From: Drosophila pseudoobscura
Taxonomy: Eukaryota > Arthropoda > Insecta > Diptera > Drosophilidae
Direction of reading: 5' to 3'
Assembly: GCF_009870125.1 (NCBI RefSeq)
Contig: NC_046683.1
Span: forward strand, 21,213,001 to 21,277,000
DNA length: 64,000 nt
In this document: one piece after another, positions 1 through 12,507 of the stretch
Layout of the letters: every line of letters begins with the position of its first letter
Numbering within the stretch: the first letter of the stretch is position 1
Notes under the pieces: model-generated
What the model saw: only the letters and a program-made list of their open reading frames with translations
What the model was told of the DNA's origin: nothing
The model's database searches: none
Made by a program: the position numbers and the translations under genes

Positions 1-365
1 TCAGTGACTTTATGAACCACTAAGAACTCCACTTTAAGAACTCCTGGTTTTTTTTTTAGCAGTTTATTACTATTCATATCGTTGTAAATTTGCGTGGATA
101 ACAATCGTTCAATAACTTTTGAAAGGAAATGCAAAATAGAAATTGGTCTGAAATCACTATTTGATTTCGATATTAGGAAATATTGAGATCATTATTGCAC
201 TATTGATGGCATGTGGTATGTATAGTATAATCTTTGGTAATAGTAGCTTGAGAAGCTTAGGATTTATATCATCTGCTCCTGTTGCATTTGATTTAATTTT
301 AAGAATCGATTCAACAACATCACATTGGGATACTCATGCGAAACTAAATCCATTATCACAGTAAA
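1..365 (-). mobile_element. Non-LTR reverse transcriptase fragment
   Basis: Read on the minus strand, this stretch encodes a broken reverse-transcriptase palm. A block with the pattern ATGADDINPK is followed, after a frame disruption, by DFRPISILHFLSKVIERLL, the conserved RPISIL..LSKVxER motif of jockey/I-like LINE polymerases. The fragment runs off the left edge of the window. Stops and frame changes show it is dead. The family cannot be named without a library search. Confidence 0.6.
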
Positions 366-605
366 AATCACAGTCAAGGTTATTTATCACTCTAGGTGCA
401 GTAGATTGCATACTTTTTTTTCAGATCGGCCTTAAGTGCCATTTTTGGTTTGTTCACCAAAACTTCCCCCGACCGAGCCGAAGGATAAAAACAAAGACGC
501 CTTCTATTTTTTAATCATCTCCCTATTTCCCAAATTATAAAAGTATAAAGAAATTGTTTTTCCTGAAAGATTAAATTAAATCGTATAACGCTTTCCAAGT
601 AAATC

Positions 606-725
606 ATGCCACCAAAATCAAGAAAGACCAAGGCTTCACAACAACTTCGAAAAGGAGCTAGTGGTGCTGCCAACCAGAATGACTTACTTATTATCCAGGC
701 TCTTATACTTAGATCTCAATAAACC
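606..725 (+). other. Short lysine-rich ORF, probably transposon-derived
   Basis: A 38-codon ORF opens with MPPKSRKTKASQQLRKG and stops after an RSQ end. It sits between two LINE relics, so it may be the start of a transposon ORF1 or gag, but no conserved domain is visible. No function is assigned. Confidence 0.2.
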
Positions 726-959
726 TTCGAACCTGATTGAGATTACTATCTAGAACAACAGAAAAGGCGGTAACATGTGGATTTATTCAGATCATAAACA
801 AAGGCTTTTACCTCTTTCCCACAACCGCAACTGAATCTATAAAAACTGAAATATTTAATGATAGCTTGCGTCAAGATATTGCCAGGTACTTACGTTCTTT
901 TTTTATTAAACCCAGGCACACATAATAATATGAGGTAAATAGTGTTCGCATTCATGTGT

Positions 960-1735
960 TTTTATTTGGGAGCAACACAACTCGTGACAACTATGGGATA
1001 AGGATGTAGCCTGTAGTTAGACATGCCGAGTATATGGCGGAAAGCCATGTGGTAATCACCTCTTTGGTCACCTGCATCATGTCTGGGAATATTCCGTCCA
1101 GTCCAGGTGTTTTTATGCCCGCGAAGGAATCTATAGCCCAATGGATTCCCTTCGAGGTTATCAGATCTGTTGGGGGTTATTGTTCCTCGGTTGCTTGGTC
1201 CTGATGCTCTTTGGCAACAGTGCTTTCGGTACATCCAGGGAAAGGCGTCTTCATTAGTGCTGTTAGGGCTTCTTTACTGTCCTCTGCCGTCTGTCCACTG
1301 TCCGTCATCTAGCTTTAATTGACTTTGTAAGATGGGCTGCTTTGAAAACAGCTTTCGGAGTCTTGATGTTTCATGTTTTTTCTCGATGTTGGAGCAGAAG
1401 TTTCTCAACGAGTTTCGTTGTTACGTGTTTCCTTCTTGTAGCTCCTAAGTGGGAGTTTGTGTTCCTCATAAACGATCTCTTCGTTCGCTTGTTTGGCGAT
1501 CTTAAAGGATTCCTTGAGGTTTTTCCTTTGGAGAGAACTATCCCGGTTCCACCAGAGTGGCTTCTACCTCTTCTTTATTCGTGAGGGGATTCCTTGGATT
1601 GGGTCTCTAGGGACTTCTCTATATCCTCCGCAGATTTCACTGAGCCCGGTTTCGCGAGCTTCGAAGTAACTTTCTTTTGAAACTTTTCCCAGTTTTTATT
1701 CCGGGGGTTTCTGTAGACTTTTATCTTCGACGATT
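960..1735 (-). mobile_element. R1/LOA-like LINE fragment B (linker to start of RT)
   Basis: On the minus strand the piece begins with NPRNKNWEKFQKK, the segment that joins endonuclease and RT in R1/LOA-type elements. It continues to a KTPGLDGIFPDMMQ block, matching the APGPDGIxPxLLQ motif at the RT start. Several frameshifts separate the two. It directly follows fragment A, although in an intact element its motifs would precede those of A, so the two are separate or rearranged pieces. Confidence 0.6.
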
Positions 1736-2640
1736 GCTTTAGAAGCAATGTCCACCACTCTACCAACGGCGTCGATCGTAGATGTAGCCTTGCGGTAAGA
1801 GGTCGCCAGCCTCCGCGATGGATCAATCCTTTCTTGAGGATACCACTTTCTCAAACAGTTTGCCCGCCTTGTCGAGCATGCAGATTGGCCTATACGACGA
1901 CGCTGTCCCCGGCGGCGACGTTGCTGACGAATGTGATGTCAACGATCGATTCGACTCCTGCTCTGGAGAAAGTATGTTGCACACCCTTATTGAGAAGCAA
2001 GATGTCCAGAGGTATATGCCCACGCGTCAAAATCGCCTCCTCTGGGCTACCACTCTCAGAGCTGTATCCTGGACAAGACGATGGTCCACGTCGTTATCCT
2101 TTTGACCAGCTAATTTTCCCGAGTACCCAAGTTTTTTGGCAGCTCTAGTGGTTCAGAGTGCGGTCGCTCCTTCTCCTTGCCATCAGGTCCGAGCTGGAAC
2201 ATGCTTTCGCTGGTACAGACGGTGGTGGGGATCTAGTAGGGGTAAGGATCTATCTATCTATTAAGGATCTCGAGTCGAGCTCGTTGTTCCTGACCGCAGT
2301 GCGTAGTCACTGTCGCGATCCCATGGGTGGCTTTCCGTCGAGTGAGGTCCATGCGAGGGTTGACCTTGGGCCTTATGAGACCCAGGGTTCAAAGCCAGAT
2401 CGGTGCTAGTTGGGATATGGATTAACCAAGCCAACGCATCCACCTGGGACGACCAGGTAGACTATGAGATAGTCTACCTACCATGGCGCTCGTTTCCATC
2501 TGGGCTTATGGCACCAATGGTCCACTATTTTAGCTTATCTTGGGCGTCCAGCGATGGCCGGGAATTTATTCCGGACCGTAGTCGCGGGGAGTTATAGGAG
2601 GCAGGAGGTCAGATCCGGGTCCGTAGTGTGCCCGATTACT
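1736..2640 (-). mobile_element. R1/LOA-like LINE fragment A (RT core)
   Basis: The minus strand encodes SSYRPICMLDKAGKLFEKVV (around 1830-1905), the RT motif YRPICLLDTxGKLxEK of the R1/LOA group. In a shifted frame RSTIDAVGRVVDIASKA follows, matching the FRxxRSTIDAI motif. Upstream material (2270-2640) has broken frames resembling the endonuclease-RT linker. All frames are interrupted. Confidence 0.6.
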
Positions 2641-5287
2641 CCAGAAAACGCCGTTGTGGATTTTTTGGCTCTAATGTTCTGCATCAATTCTGTTTCATTC
2701 TATAGGACCGTGATGTAGATATAGGAGATCGAGAGGTCGTGGCCTACTTCTGGGATGTTTGAATTCGCGACTTGTAGCCCTAGTTGGCAGCTGATGCCCT
2801 GGCTAGGAAAATAAACAGGCAACAAGAACGCGCGGTGCTGGCAACTCAGTTGCGAGGCCCGGCATACTCGTCGCCAACCATCTTGAGTCGAAGAGAGGAG
2901 GAAAAACTATCCCCGGGAGCTTCGTGAGTGCGGCGAGTTTTGAACGTTTGAGTGACAAACCACAAATGAATTTATCCATACCAGATTGCTTTTCAATCCT
3001 GTTTGTCGAATTCCTTGGCTTTTGGAGGCACTGGAGATCGCGCCCACAGGGTAAGAATGGGTGGACGTACACTCGCTTTCCCGTGCTCCACGACAGACCG
3101 GCCCCTGTTTCACCCGCGGCAGCTTTCGCTGACCCACGGAACGCAGCGCAATAACAGGAGCCACGGAGCGCTCCACCGACCCGTATCTGCACTCAACTCA
3201 ACTCAGTCATACGTACATATGTATGTATGTGAGTGTACACATGTGTACAGATAGCTGACAGAAACGATCGATATCCCACGGTATCGAAAATTTAGGCTCC
3301 AACTTTAACTTTTTCTCATTGCCCTGCATTTTACTGGTTGTTTGCTTTTAATTACAATTTATTTAGAGGTTATTTTACGTAATTTTTTCAACCCTAATGC
3401 AGTGTTTAAAACTGTCAGTGGCTTTCAATATCACACATTCTTCTCTCCCTAAGCTCATGTGTGAGTGCGACATTGAATGCAATGTCAGCAATAGGACAAA
3501 CGTCAGCAGCAATGTCCCGTCCCCCCTATTTCCCAGTCAGCGTTCCCGTTTCTAATACCCTTTCCGCCCTGTTCCCCGTTGATAGTCCATTCGTTGACGC
3601 CACACGCATCCCATTCTGGCGAGGCACAGTGGGGCCGTTTCGTTTACCGCGGAATACCGTTCAGTACCTTGGAAATACAACATTTCTATATTTCATAGAC
3701 GGTAGGTAAACTTAAGCTTTAACGTTTTCAGGGCCGATTGATAGTTTTTCCTGTCATACTCAAGTTAAGTTGCAATAATCAAGCTTACCTCTGATAAAAA
3801 ACTTTGCAAAAAACACCGTTTAAAAAAAACCTTAAGATAAAATAAACATGATTATGTAACAATTTTAGAGTCTCAAGCCTATCAGAAAATGTCGGGTTTG
3901 ATGACAGGGGTATTTTTTTTTTTGTCTATTGCAAAATGGTAAATATAGATAAGAATATATTTAAGTCCATGATTGAAGCAAAACAAAAGTGATTTTTGCC
4001 TTACTCTGGTCGCGTACCCATTGTACAATGTACAATCGTGTTCATGGTTTTGTCACCAGCAATATCTATTGCTATAGTTGATTATTTCTTTAAAATATAT
4101 AGTAGTATTTCAATAGATTTCAACAAACTTTGGTAGCTGACAACTCTGAATGCACCATTTTACCATAGAGGGAAACATTTGAAGAAAAATGTTGTCAAAA
4201 TTTTCCAAATTGTCCTTGAGATTGTGCTACTTAACGAGCTTATACTGTGGCTTCGTTACTTCCTTTAAAACAACCCAACAAGAATTGGCCCTTAGCAGCA
4301 CATAAGATTCTTACCCTTGCTGATTAAGTGGAAAATCTGCCCCTCTTATATCGGCTATCTTCTTTGCCAGTCACTTGTAAACGTAAACGATTGTGCCAAG
4401 TGGGACCAGTGTCATTCGCGAATGCGGATGACGTGTCAAAGGAATCAGGAGGCTTTGCACCGCTGCATTAGCTTTTTTCATTTCCCATGTCCATAGGAAC
4501 AGGGTACATAGTTTTGGTAGTCACTGTGCGCCAAAACCAACTGGGAGCAGAGTGACGGAAGTGAGACAGGGATAAAGGGAGCAGCGAAGTCACTGACTGG
4601 CTGACTGAATGACGACAGCATTTGGCTTACTTGCTGACTGTCAAGTTAAGTGCGGAACATGCACACACGTACCAGAAGGTTTTCAAACAAAACGTCCGCC
4701 AACGCCCCCTGTCGCTTGCATTGGTAGAGTGGGGTTTTCGGGGGTGCACCACCCGGGTGGTGGCGCAGCGTTAGTTTCGGGAGGATACGGCATGGGTTAG
4801 GCGGCCGCAAAACACAGTAGAACGCGCAAATATTTATAACGCAATGCTCAATTTAAATTCCCATCAATCTTGGTCAAATGCCACACGCACTCACACACAT
4901 CAAGAAAGAGAGATAGACACTTTCACGCACACAGACACCTACAATCGGGCTCAACATAATAGCACTGATTGCCATACTTTTGTGTCTTCCGAAGCCTAAA
5001 ATACTGAATACAATCTCTTCCGAAACGTTGAAAAGCTTCTTAGCAAAAAAATATGGAATATGGAAAATTTCATCATCAAACTTAATAACACATACCAGTG
5101 CAATCGTAAAATATATACTCATTCGTTTATAAAATATGTTTAAAATAAGTATGTAATATACTTTTATGAAAAAAAAAATCCAAAAAATCCAAGATATCAC
5201 CGGAAATGCCGCTAGATTCATGTGTGATCCCTATGAAAACGAGCAGGAACATTTTGTATGTAGGCTTATGATTTATGTAACTTATAC
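2641..5287. other. Gene-free stretch
   Basis: AT-rich, non-coding sequence. Short open frames around 2.8-3.25 kb and 4.6-4.8 kb overlap on both strands and show no domain or splice context. No gene or clear repeat family is recognised. Confidence 0.4.
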
Positions 5288-5372
5288 TTTCCGTCCCCAT
5301 AGTGTACATATACATATTCCTGATCAGCATCAACAGCCGAGTCGATAAGCCATGTCTGTTTATCCAGCCGAC
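5288..5372 (-). repeat. DINE-1/Helentron-like fragment
   Basis: The stretch GATCAGCATCAACAGCCGAG followed by TCGATAAGCCATGTCTGT is the reverse complement of the distal part of the interspersed repeat seen at 18.2-18.7 kb (there ending CAATCGACTCGGCTATTGAT). It is a short degraded copy in the opposite orientation. Confidence 0.6.
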
Positions 5373-5862
5373 TTGTTTGGGACTCATTTTTACAGAAATA
5401 TGTATGTACGGATGGACGAACTGCAAGAATTAAAATTCGCTGTTTATCACTATTTTTACACCAATCATGACAGTTGCAAGAAAAATTGAGAGAGATTACC
5501 GCGCATTAGTAGATCGACTAGTTACGTACATAAAGTATACTATAAAATTAGTTAATAGCTTATTATTCAGAAATTAAATATTAATGTGGAGCACAGAATA
5601 TTATTTAATTTATTTAAGTATCCCAATCGGTTCAATACCTCTTACGTGTTTATTTGTATAATGCTGTTTAATTTTCGTATGAGTATTAAATATTAAACTG
5701 CTTTTAGTCTGCTCGCTTTAGTAATCGCATAAATCAATGTGTAGTGTTAACACACTGTACAAATTTCAGTGGATATGGCTCCTATTTATCATGAATATAT
5801 GTGATGAAACATAATAATACCTGATTTTAATACGAATAAATGTTTTTATATTACATATTTCA

Positions 5863-6717
5863 GTGTTAGAAATAGGGCGTATTAAACAGGTCCACGGTAG
5901 CTGTCCTCACTATCCGTGTTTCGTTTCCAGTCCACTGCTGCGACCGCCGCACGTACCGACTCGTTACTCGCTACACTTAACTACACTCTCGACTATTAAC
6001 ACACGCTGCTTACTCTTATCAAATTTCGTTCTTTCTCCATACTTCAGAGACTACGATCCCGCTAGGTCCAAACGAATCCGGCGCAAGCTCCCGAACACCG
6101 GCACCACTATTGCGGGCCTTACGATCCGTGATGGCGTCATCATTGCCACCCACATCAGGGAGACAAGCGGCTCCATGATTCGCACAGGTCGTTCAAAGAA
6201 AATATTTCGCCTGCACGATAACATCTAGTGAGTATTTCTTGGGTCTGTTATTTAATTGAATTGCCCCAGAATTCCTTTGTGACTTTATAGTGCAGCTGGA
6301 GCTGGCACCGCCGATGATATATGTAGATGCCGTTGCACGTCTTCTTCGGGCACAGCTTAACCATATTCGGATGACAATGTGCACAGAGGTGCCAGTTGTG
6401 CGCGCTAAACATATAATTAAAAGGCTGATTTACCGCTTTAAGCACGTAAACAGGATGAACTGGATAATCGCCGCCGTAGACAGGGGTCGAGCCTCGATTT
6501 ATAGTATCCGTTTTAGCGGCGCCAGTAATCCTGTCCCCTACGTATTGCTGGGACTCTGCTACGCTAGAGTCGCGCTGGAAAGAAAACCTGGACGAAAAGG
6601 AAGCGACGCGCTTGATTATTGATGCGGTTCGCGCTGCCATCCAGACCGATCGTGGCACACAGAGACAAGACCGTCCGGGTCTACCGTCCATTTCTGCGTC
6701 ATCCGAAATGACTACGT
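5863..6717 (+). pseudogene. Proteasome beta2-like (Psmb7/Prosbeta2) pseudogene
   Basis: The first exon ends near 6228 and encodes NTGTTIAGLTIRDGVII, the N-terminus of the mature trypsin-like 20S subunit beta2. Numbering from the catalytic Thr1 (GT|TIAG), Lys33 is kept, but the position of Asp17 is histidine (THIR in place of ADTR). A GT..AG intron (6229-6290) interrupts the frame inside NIYAAGAGTADD, which matches the family's NIYCCGAGTAADTE block. Downstream the frame breaks about 15 codons into exon 2, and again near 6560, after which TLESRWKENLDEKEA still resembles the family. The presence of the intron argues for DNA duplication, not retrotransposition. The 5' end is unclear: the codons before GTT resemble no known propeptide, and a TTTCAG acceptor lies just before 5863. 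Two frameshifts and the lost aspartate make a working protease subunit very unlikely. It could descend from Prosbeta2 or from a testis-type Prosbeta2R paralogue. Confidence 0.75.
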
Positions 6718-8380
6718 GGTAAGGCAGGGATACAACGTCGTCGTCGAGATTTCCCACCGTATACGGTACAAGAGGGTGTCTGGGAAGTAGTTCACAAACA
6801 ATGGACAAAAAAAAACAAAATGAACAAAATGCAGTTTCAGCCGAATTCGGTTAACTAATAAAATTTGGGAAACTTCAGTGGTTCATTTGTATGTATTTTA
6901 TTTGTTTATTTTTATTTTTCCTCAAAACTCAAAACTTATTATTATTATTCAGATCTTACCAAAAACAAATTTATTTTATAATCTGGTTTGAAAAAAACAT
7001 AACTATCATTTTAGTTTCCAGATAAAGCGGGTTTCCAATCGAAATTTTTTTTAAGTACTACTCGTGGACGGCTTTGTTCAGTTTTTAAATGGGATGGTTT
7101 GGATTGTTGTTCCAAAAGTTTTAGTTTTTAATTGTAATGCTTTCTTTTGCTCGATTAGCATACCCTTTCAAAGGTTATTCTGATTTTTATTGGGTGTTAG
7201 AAATCCAATAATGTTCTGGCCAGTCGATATAGCACCTTCCTGTCCTCTGATTCTATGCAAAATATTCCCAAAGATAGTCTTACTTTCTTGTTGTAGTCTT
7301 ACACAGGGCCCACGATATAACCAGGGGCGAAGAAGGAAGATTAACTAAATGCCGGCTAATTTTCTAAATTTCGCAATGTAATGTGGTTGGGTCCTGTTTG
7401 GGCACAGGGAGGAATGGAATTGAAAGTGGCAGGAAAAGAGCTCAAGGCTTCCGAGGATGTGTCTGTTCTTTTTATTGCTTTAGGCCGTCTCCCTTTCCCT
7501 GATTCCCTCTTACTGTTTCTGGCTCAAATTCTTGCAGAGCGCATTAAAAATAATTATGCTTATGCTGCTGGAAAATGTGCTGACTTACATACAAGTATTC
7601 ATATGACCAAATGGGTTACCCACCCATAAAGGAGTACGTTGTATGTTACATATACCCACCCATATACATACATATGAGGGCAGTCAAATGACCACACGAG
7701 AGGACGAAAGCGGGAGGAACCGAGCTGCAAAAATATTTGTACAACATTCTTAAGCTCAACCGAAACGAAAAGTTATGAAAAATGTTATGAAAATTTATCT
7801 TTGGCTGTCCTCTCCCACACTACTCAGCGGACACTGGACTGGTCCTGACTGTACTGGACTGGGAACTGGGAACGAACAGCTTCGCTTTCGCCTTGGAAGC
7901 TCCTTGGCCTGGGCTAGGGTATCTAGCTGGCCTGCGGTTTATGTGGCCACATTTTAATTGAAATAACTTTGATAATGTTGCCAGCAGCTGAGAAAACAGC
8001 AAAAATAAATGCAATGAAAATAGCCAACAAATTTAAAATGGTTTTCCGTCGAAATTAACTTTTCGTCAATGCACACGCAATCGAATGACGTAACAGAGCT
8101 AAAAATTCTGTACTACTGTGTGGGCAGGTAAGTATTTACATATGTACATACATATATTCAATTCAACTTTCAATAATTAACAGAAACTGACAGAATATGA
8201 ATCTGCAACAGAATCTGATCGAGATATGGGTCGTTCTATGTCCGTATGGTGTCCATACAGGGTTCGATAGGACCTCAATGATTTGTCCCACTACCAAATA
8301 TTTATTGTGTATGTGAAAAAATATATATTAATATTCTCCAGTTGAAACTGAGCCCAGCCTAGAGCAGTCTCTTGGTTGAC
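6718..8380. other. Gene-free stretch
   Basis: Non-coding, AT-rich sequence. A few short open frames (for example 7381-7629) lack any domain, and no repeat family is recognised. Confidence 0.35.
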
Positions 8381-8384
8381 GAAC

Positions 8385-8944
8385 TCCAAAAGATCGAAGC
8401 AACCCATGTGGTTTTTAGCGTTGGTCCAGCACAGATATTGCATGTGACGCTGCGTCGCTGATACCGACGTTCGTACTTTCGCCCATGATCCTAGCGATCA
8501 AATCTTCAGTCAGGTGCCAGTCAGGAATCCATCAGCTGTGTGGTGATGTCGACGTGGCCTTTGGGATTGTTTAGCGATAATCGTAACCAGATGAAAATGT
8601 TCCCGGAGTCCACGTTCAACTGCTGCATGTAGCTGAGGCTCACAAAAACGGTGCCGGCCCGGAAGCAAGTTAGCTTTCATCGCCGGACCAGCCTCGTCGG
8701 ACGTACCAGCTCACAGACCAGGTTGGCGCTTACAATTGCGAATCCCAAGTTGAGTTAAACACATCCATCTCTGTCCCCACAGGGGGTTGCCCATCGCCAG
8801 TTCAATCTGATCTTGTTCCACAACCTCCATTTTTTCCACGTCTTCGACGAGCTCTATGGCCTCAGTATCCCCATGCGGAGTGTTCTTAATATTAAAAATA
8901 TCTTGACCAGACATTTTTCGAATATTGGTCGCGTTCACCAGCAC
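8385..8944 (-). pseudogene. Unidentified decayed coding-like region
   Basis: The minus strand has an acidic 77-codon ORF (8944-8711) containing DTEAIELVEDVEKMEVVEQD. Protein-like stretches then continue in alternating frames down to about 8385, including SYMQQLNVDSGNIFIWLR and MQYLCWTNAKNHMGCFDLLEF. Frame changes and stops separate them, which is the pattern of a broken gene or gene fragment. I do not recognise the parent. It could also be a transposon ORF. Confidence 0.3.
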
Positions 8945-9546
8945 AACTTATCCATTACTGGATTGCATACGATACTGGCGACTATTAGTGATTTTCATAT
9001 ATCCATCATATCGATATATGTCCTCCTTTGGATGTGAATTTATGGAGATAAATCATGTTTCACAAGGTAGTGTAGCATCTGTAGTGCAGTTTTGGCGCCT
9101 CCTAGAATGTGGCAAAGCAAACTGACGCAAATCTTAGTGCGTAATATTATTAAAAATTCCAAGACGCATCATTTTTTTTCTCAACCTTTTTTTCACTATG
9201 TTTCTGCAGTGTGGGCTTAGAACATGCTATCTGTGTGCTAGTCGTACTAATCGTATGTACTTAAATTTAATTATTTTGGTCTAAAAGTACATCGGAGAAC
9301 AAAATGTCTTCTTAAAAACCTGTTTTTATTATCGAACATTGGATTTCGAGCTGAGTCGCAGAACAGAACAGTCTAATCGTAATCCGATTAGATATAAAAA
9401 AAAGGACCGGAAATCTTCAAATTTATTCTACATGGAATAATACTGCTAGGCAGATGGGACTGACTTGCAGTTTGGGTTACTTAAATCGTTTAACAGAAAT
9501 ATCAGATTTGTGTAGCTTATACAGTTAATACTAGTCTGAAGACAAA

Positions 9547-12507
9547 CTATTCATAGTTCAGGGTGAGGACGAAGTCAATGTCCATTTTAACGGCCGGTTT
9601 GCGCACGACCACGGCACCCCCTTGACGCGTCACCTCAAGCGCCTGTTGTACTCCGTTGACGGTGATCTTGGCACCGCTGGGCACACGCTCAAGTCCGGCA
9701 ATGACGATGCGCTCAATCCAGGCATCGGACTTGTACTTGGGCTTGCCAATGAAGTTGTTGGTTAGCTGATTGTCGGCGAATTCGTAGCTCACATAGATGT
9801 ATTGGCCCTCACGATAGGCGTAGGATTTCTCATCGTCCAGGTAGAGTGTGCCGACAGCTTTTCTCTCGCGATCCAGGCAAATGATCAAAGTGTAGGGGTC
9901 GTGTAGCATCAGAGTAGATGCCCGACGCTGGCGCTCCTTCTTGGCCAGAATGCTGCCACCGCGTTGCCAAACTGGAATCTAAAATGAAGAAAAGTTAAGA
10001 GAATGGTGGAGATGTGTATACAGAAAGATGCAATGTGATAAAAAAATATTACCTTGTATTCAGTAACAGGAACAGTCACATAACCGACACGGTCCTGACG
10101 CTCATACGTTTCCACATCGTACCACAAGTCTCCGTTTTTCTTATCATCGATGGCCGGAAAGTATACATCTACCTTGCTGACACCCTGCTGCATGACCGGT
10201 TTGACCAGTAGGCGATCCTGTACCAGCAGTTGGTTGTCGATGCCAAAGGTCTCCTTATCGAACGGATAGTGTGTGAGCAATGGGCGTATCACCGGCGCCC
10301 CAGTCTGCTCTAGCTCGAAGAATGCGGTGTACCAGAGCGACAGGTATGAGTAGCGCTTCCTGATCGCGTTTTGAATGACAAGACGAGTGCGCTCGGGGTA
10401 GAGCCATGGCTCCCGGCGCTTGGTGTCGATATGAGCATGGGCACGGAAGAAGGGTAGAAAGGCACCGGTCTGATACCAGCGCTCCAGCAGCTCGCTATCG
10501 GGATTGCCGAAAAATCCCCCGACATCGGCACCGCAGAAAGAAAATCCGGCCACGGCCTCTGTCAGGCACATCTTGATCGAATGCTGCAGATGCGTCCAGT
10601 CGGCCAGGTTGTCACCCGTCCAGATGGCCGCATAACGCTGGGAGCCAGCAAAGTGGGCCCGAGTGAGAATAAAGGGACGCTGGTTCGGATCGCGCTGCTG
10701 GAGGCCGGCAAAGGTGCCCATCAAATGCATGTGGCCGTAGAGATTGTGGACATCGCGGTGCTCCCAGTTCCCATAATGAATTAGATCCTTAGGTGCCGTT
10801 ATCTCAGGACCATTGAAGACGGACGGCTCGTTCATGTCGTTCCACAACATCACATCTGCGGTGACCGTCTGGAACCGGGATGTATCAAACTGGCTGGCAT
10901 AGTACTGCCGCACGTCCGGGTTGAAGAAGTCCGGATAGCTGGCAGATCCCGGCCAGCACCAGCCCTCGTAATCGTTGCCCTCCCGCGTCTTTACATAGTA
11001 GCCCTTCTCTGTGCAGTCTTGGTGGAAGAAGTAGCCATTGTCTCGTTTGATATGGGGATCGATAATAACCACCAGATGACGGCCCAGCTCGGTGAGATTC
11101 TTGATCATGGTCAGCGGCTGGGGGAACTTGAATTTGTCCCACGTGAAGTAGCGCTTGCCATCGGTATACTCGATGTCCAGCCACATGGTGTCCATGGGTA
11201 TATTAAACTCATCGAACTTGGCCGATACCGCGGTCACATCTCGCTCGTCATTGTAGTTCCAGCGACTCTGGTGGTAGGCCAGTGAGAAAAGCTGCGGCAG
11301 CTCATGGGTGCCGGTGAGGGCCGCGTACTGCTTGAAGACATCCAATGGCTTGGGACCCAACAGGATGAATGCATCGACTATGCCCGATTCGGATATGAAA
11401 TGAGCCCCCGGCGGAGGTGTTTTCCTGGAGCCGGAAACAAAGTTAACTAGCGAAGAGACAACATTTGTCTCTGACGTCTGGATGTCCACCCAGGTCTCTG
11501 CTGCATTCTGCCAATAAACGCCAGCAGTGCGTTGTGCTCTGTAGATAAAATGATTATCATAATGGTTATTTGATATTATAACTAGCACATACCCATGGCC
11601 GTAGATCACCGGAACTGAGCCATACAAGGCCATCTTGCTATCCACAACGTACTCGAAAACATCTAGATTGTACAGACGATAGGGATCCGTGCCAGACGTC
11701 GATTTCAACACAAAACTGTCTGCATGCTCGGGTATGCCAAAGAGAACCTCAGCAGCGGGGAAGGAGAAGTCTAGGGCCACTGCCTCTGGGCCGTAGGGCT
11801 TGGAGTCGTGATGCGATTTAAAGTTCTCCTCCCAGGCGCCGGGGTCGTCGATTGAGTCGGATAATTTTGGTGTCTCGACAGCCCCGTCCTGGTCCTCCTG
11901 ATCGCCATCGCGGTGCTCGGTCGGCTCTTTGGGCTTCTGGCGCAGATGCTCGAAGTAAAGCCAGTTCTTGGAATTGACGGACACAACCAAAACATCGTTC
12001 TCGTAGAAATCAATATGGAAGGGATCTCCGTGTATGACAGCCTTGGTGTGTTTTGAAGTGATGATGATCTCACCATCGGTCTCTTTGTGGACGTGAATGT
12101 GCCCGGCCTCAGGCTGTCCCTTCAGGGCATGCTCAACCTTATAGCGGGGTCGCAGCGGCTGCTTTTCGTCGATCTGCAGGCGGAACGTGCTGCCCGCCAG
12201 CGCCTCCAGCTTGAAGGAAAACAGATGGTGGTTTTCCTTGTTAATCAGATCGCCCGTCAGCGAGTCCATGTAGGAGTTCAAGGTGCCTGGTATGAGAGCA
12301 TACTTGCTGCCCGTGCTCTGCACCTTCCGCGAGCGGCTGCAATCAAAAGATGAGTCAAAAATGAAGATGAAGGCCAACAATTGATGGTCTTGATACTGAC
12401 CGACAGAAGCTGCTTTGTTCGCATGTCTTGAAATTGCTTGGATCGACGCCAGATGCATAGGCGGCCAAGGCGCAGGCAACGGCCAAAATACAGAGAGCGT
12501 AGCCCAT
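9547..12507 (-). CDS. GCS2alpha: ER glucosidase II alpha subunit (GH31)
   Basis: Coding exons are 12507-12401, 12336-11593, 11538-10053 and 9978-9547, giving 922 codons. The enzyme trims the two inner glucoses from N-glycans in the ER lumen, controlling calnexin-cycle entry and release. The start at 12507 opens a signal peptide (MGYALCILAVACALAAYASG) followed by the family's FKTCEQSSFCR segment; an upstream in-frame Met at 12606 would bury that signal. The GH31 barrel is complete: the nucleophile motif WNDMNEPSVFNGPE (Asp near residue 517) and the acid/base motif CGADVGGFFGNPD (Asp near residue 622) are intact, as is the SRWNYNDERDV block. There is no KDEL-type tail, as usual, since the beta subunit holds the complex in the ER. 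An acidic linker (about residues 180-215) is species-variable in this family. Assignment is secure; only the precise start could differ. Confidence 0.95.
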
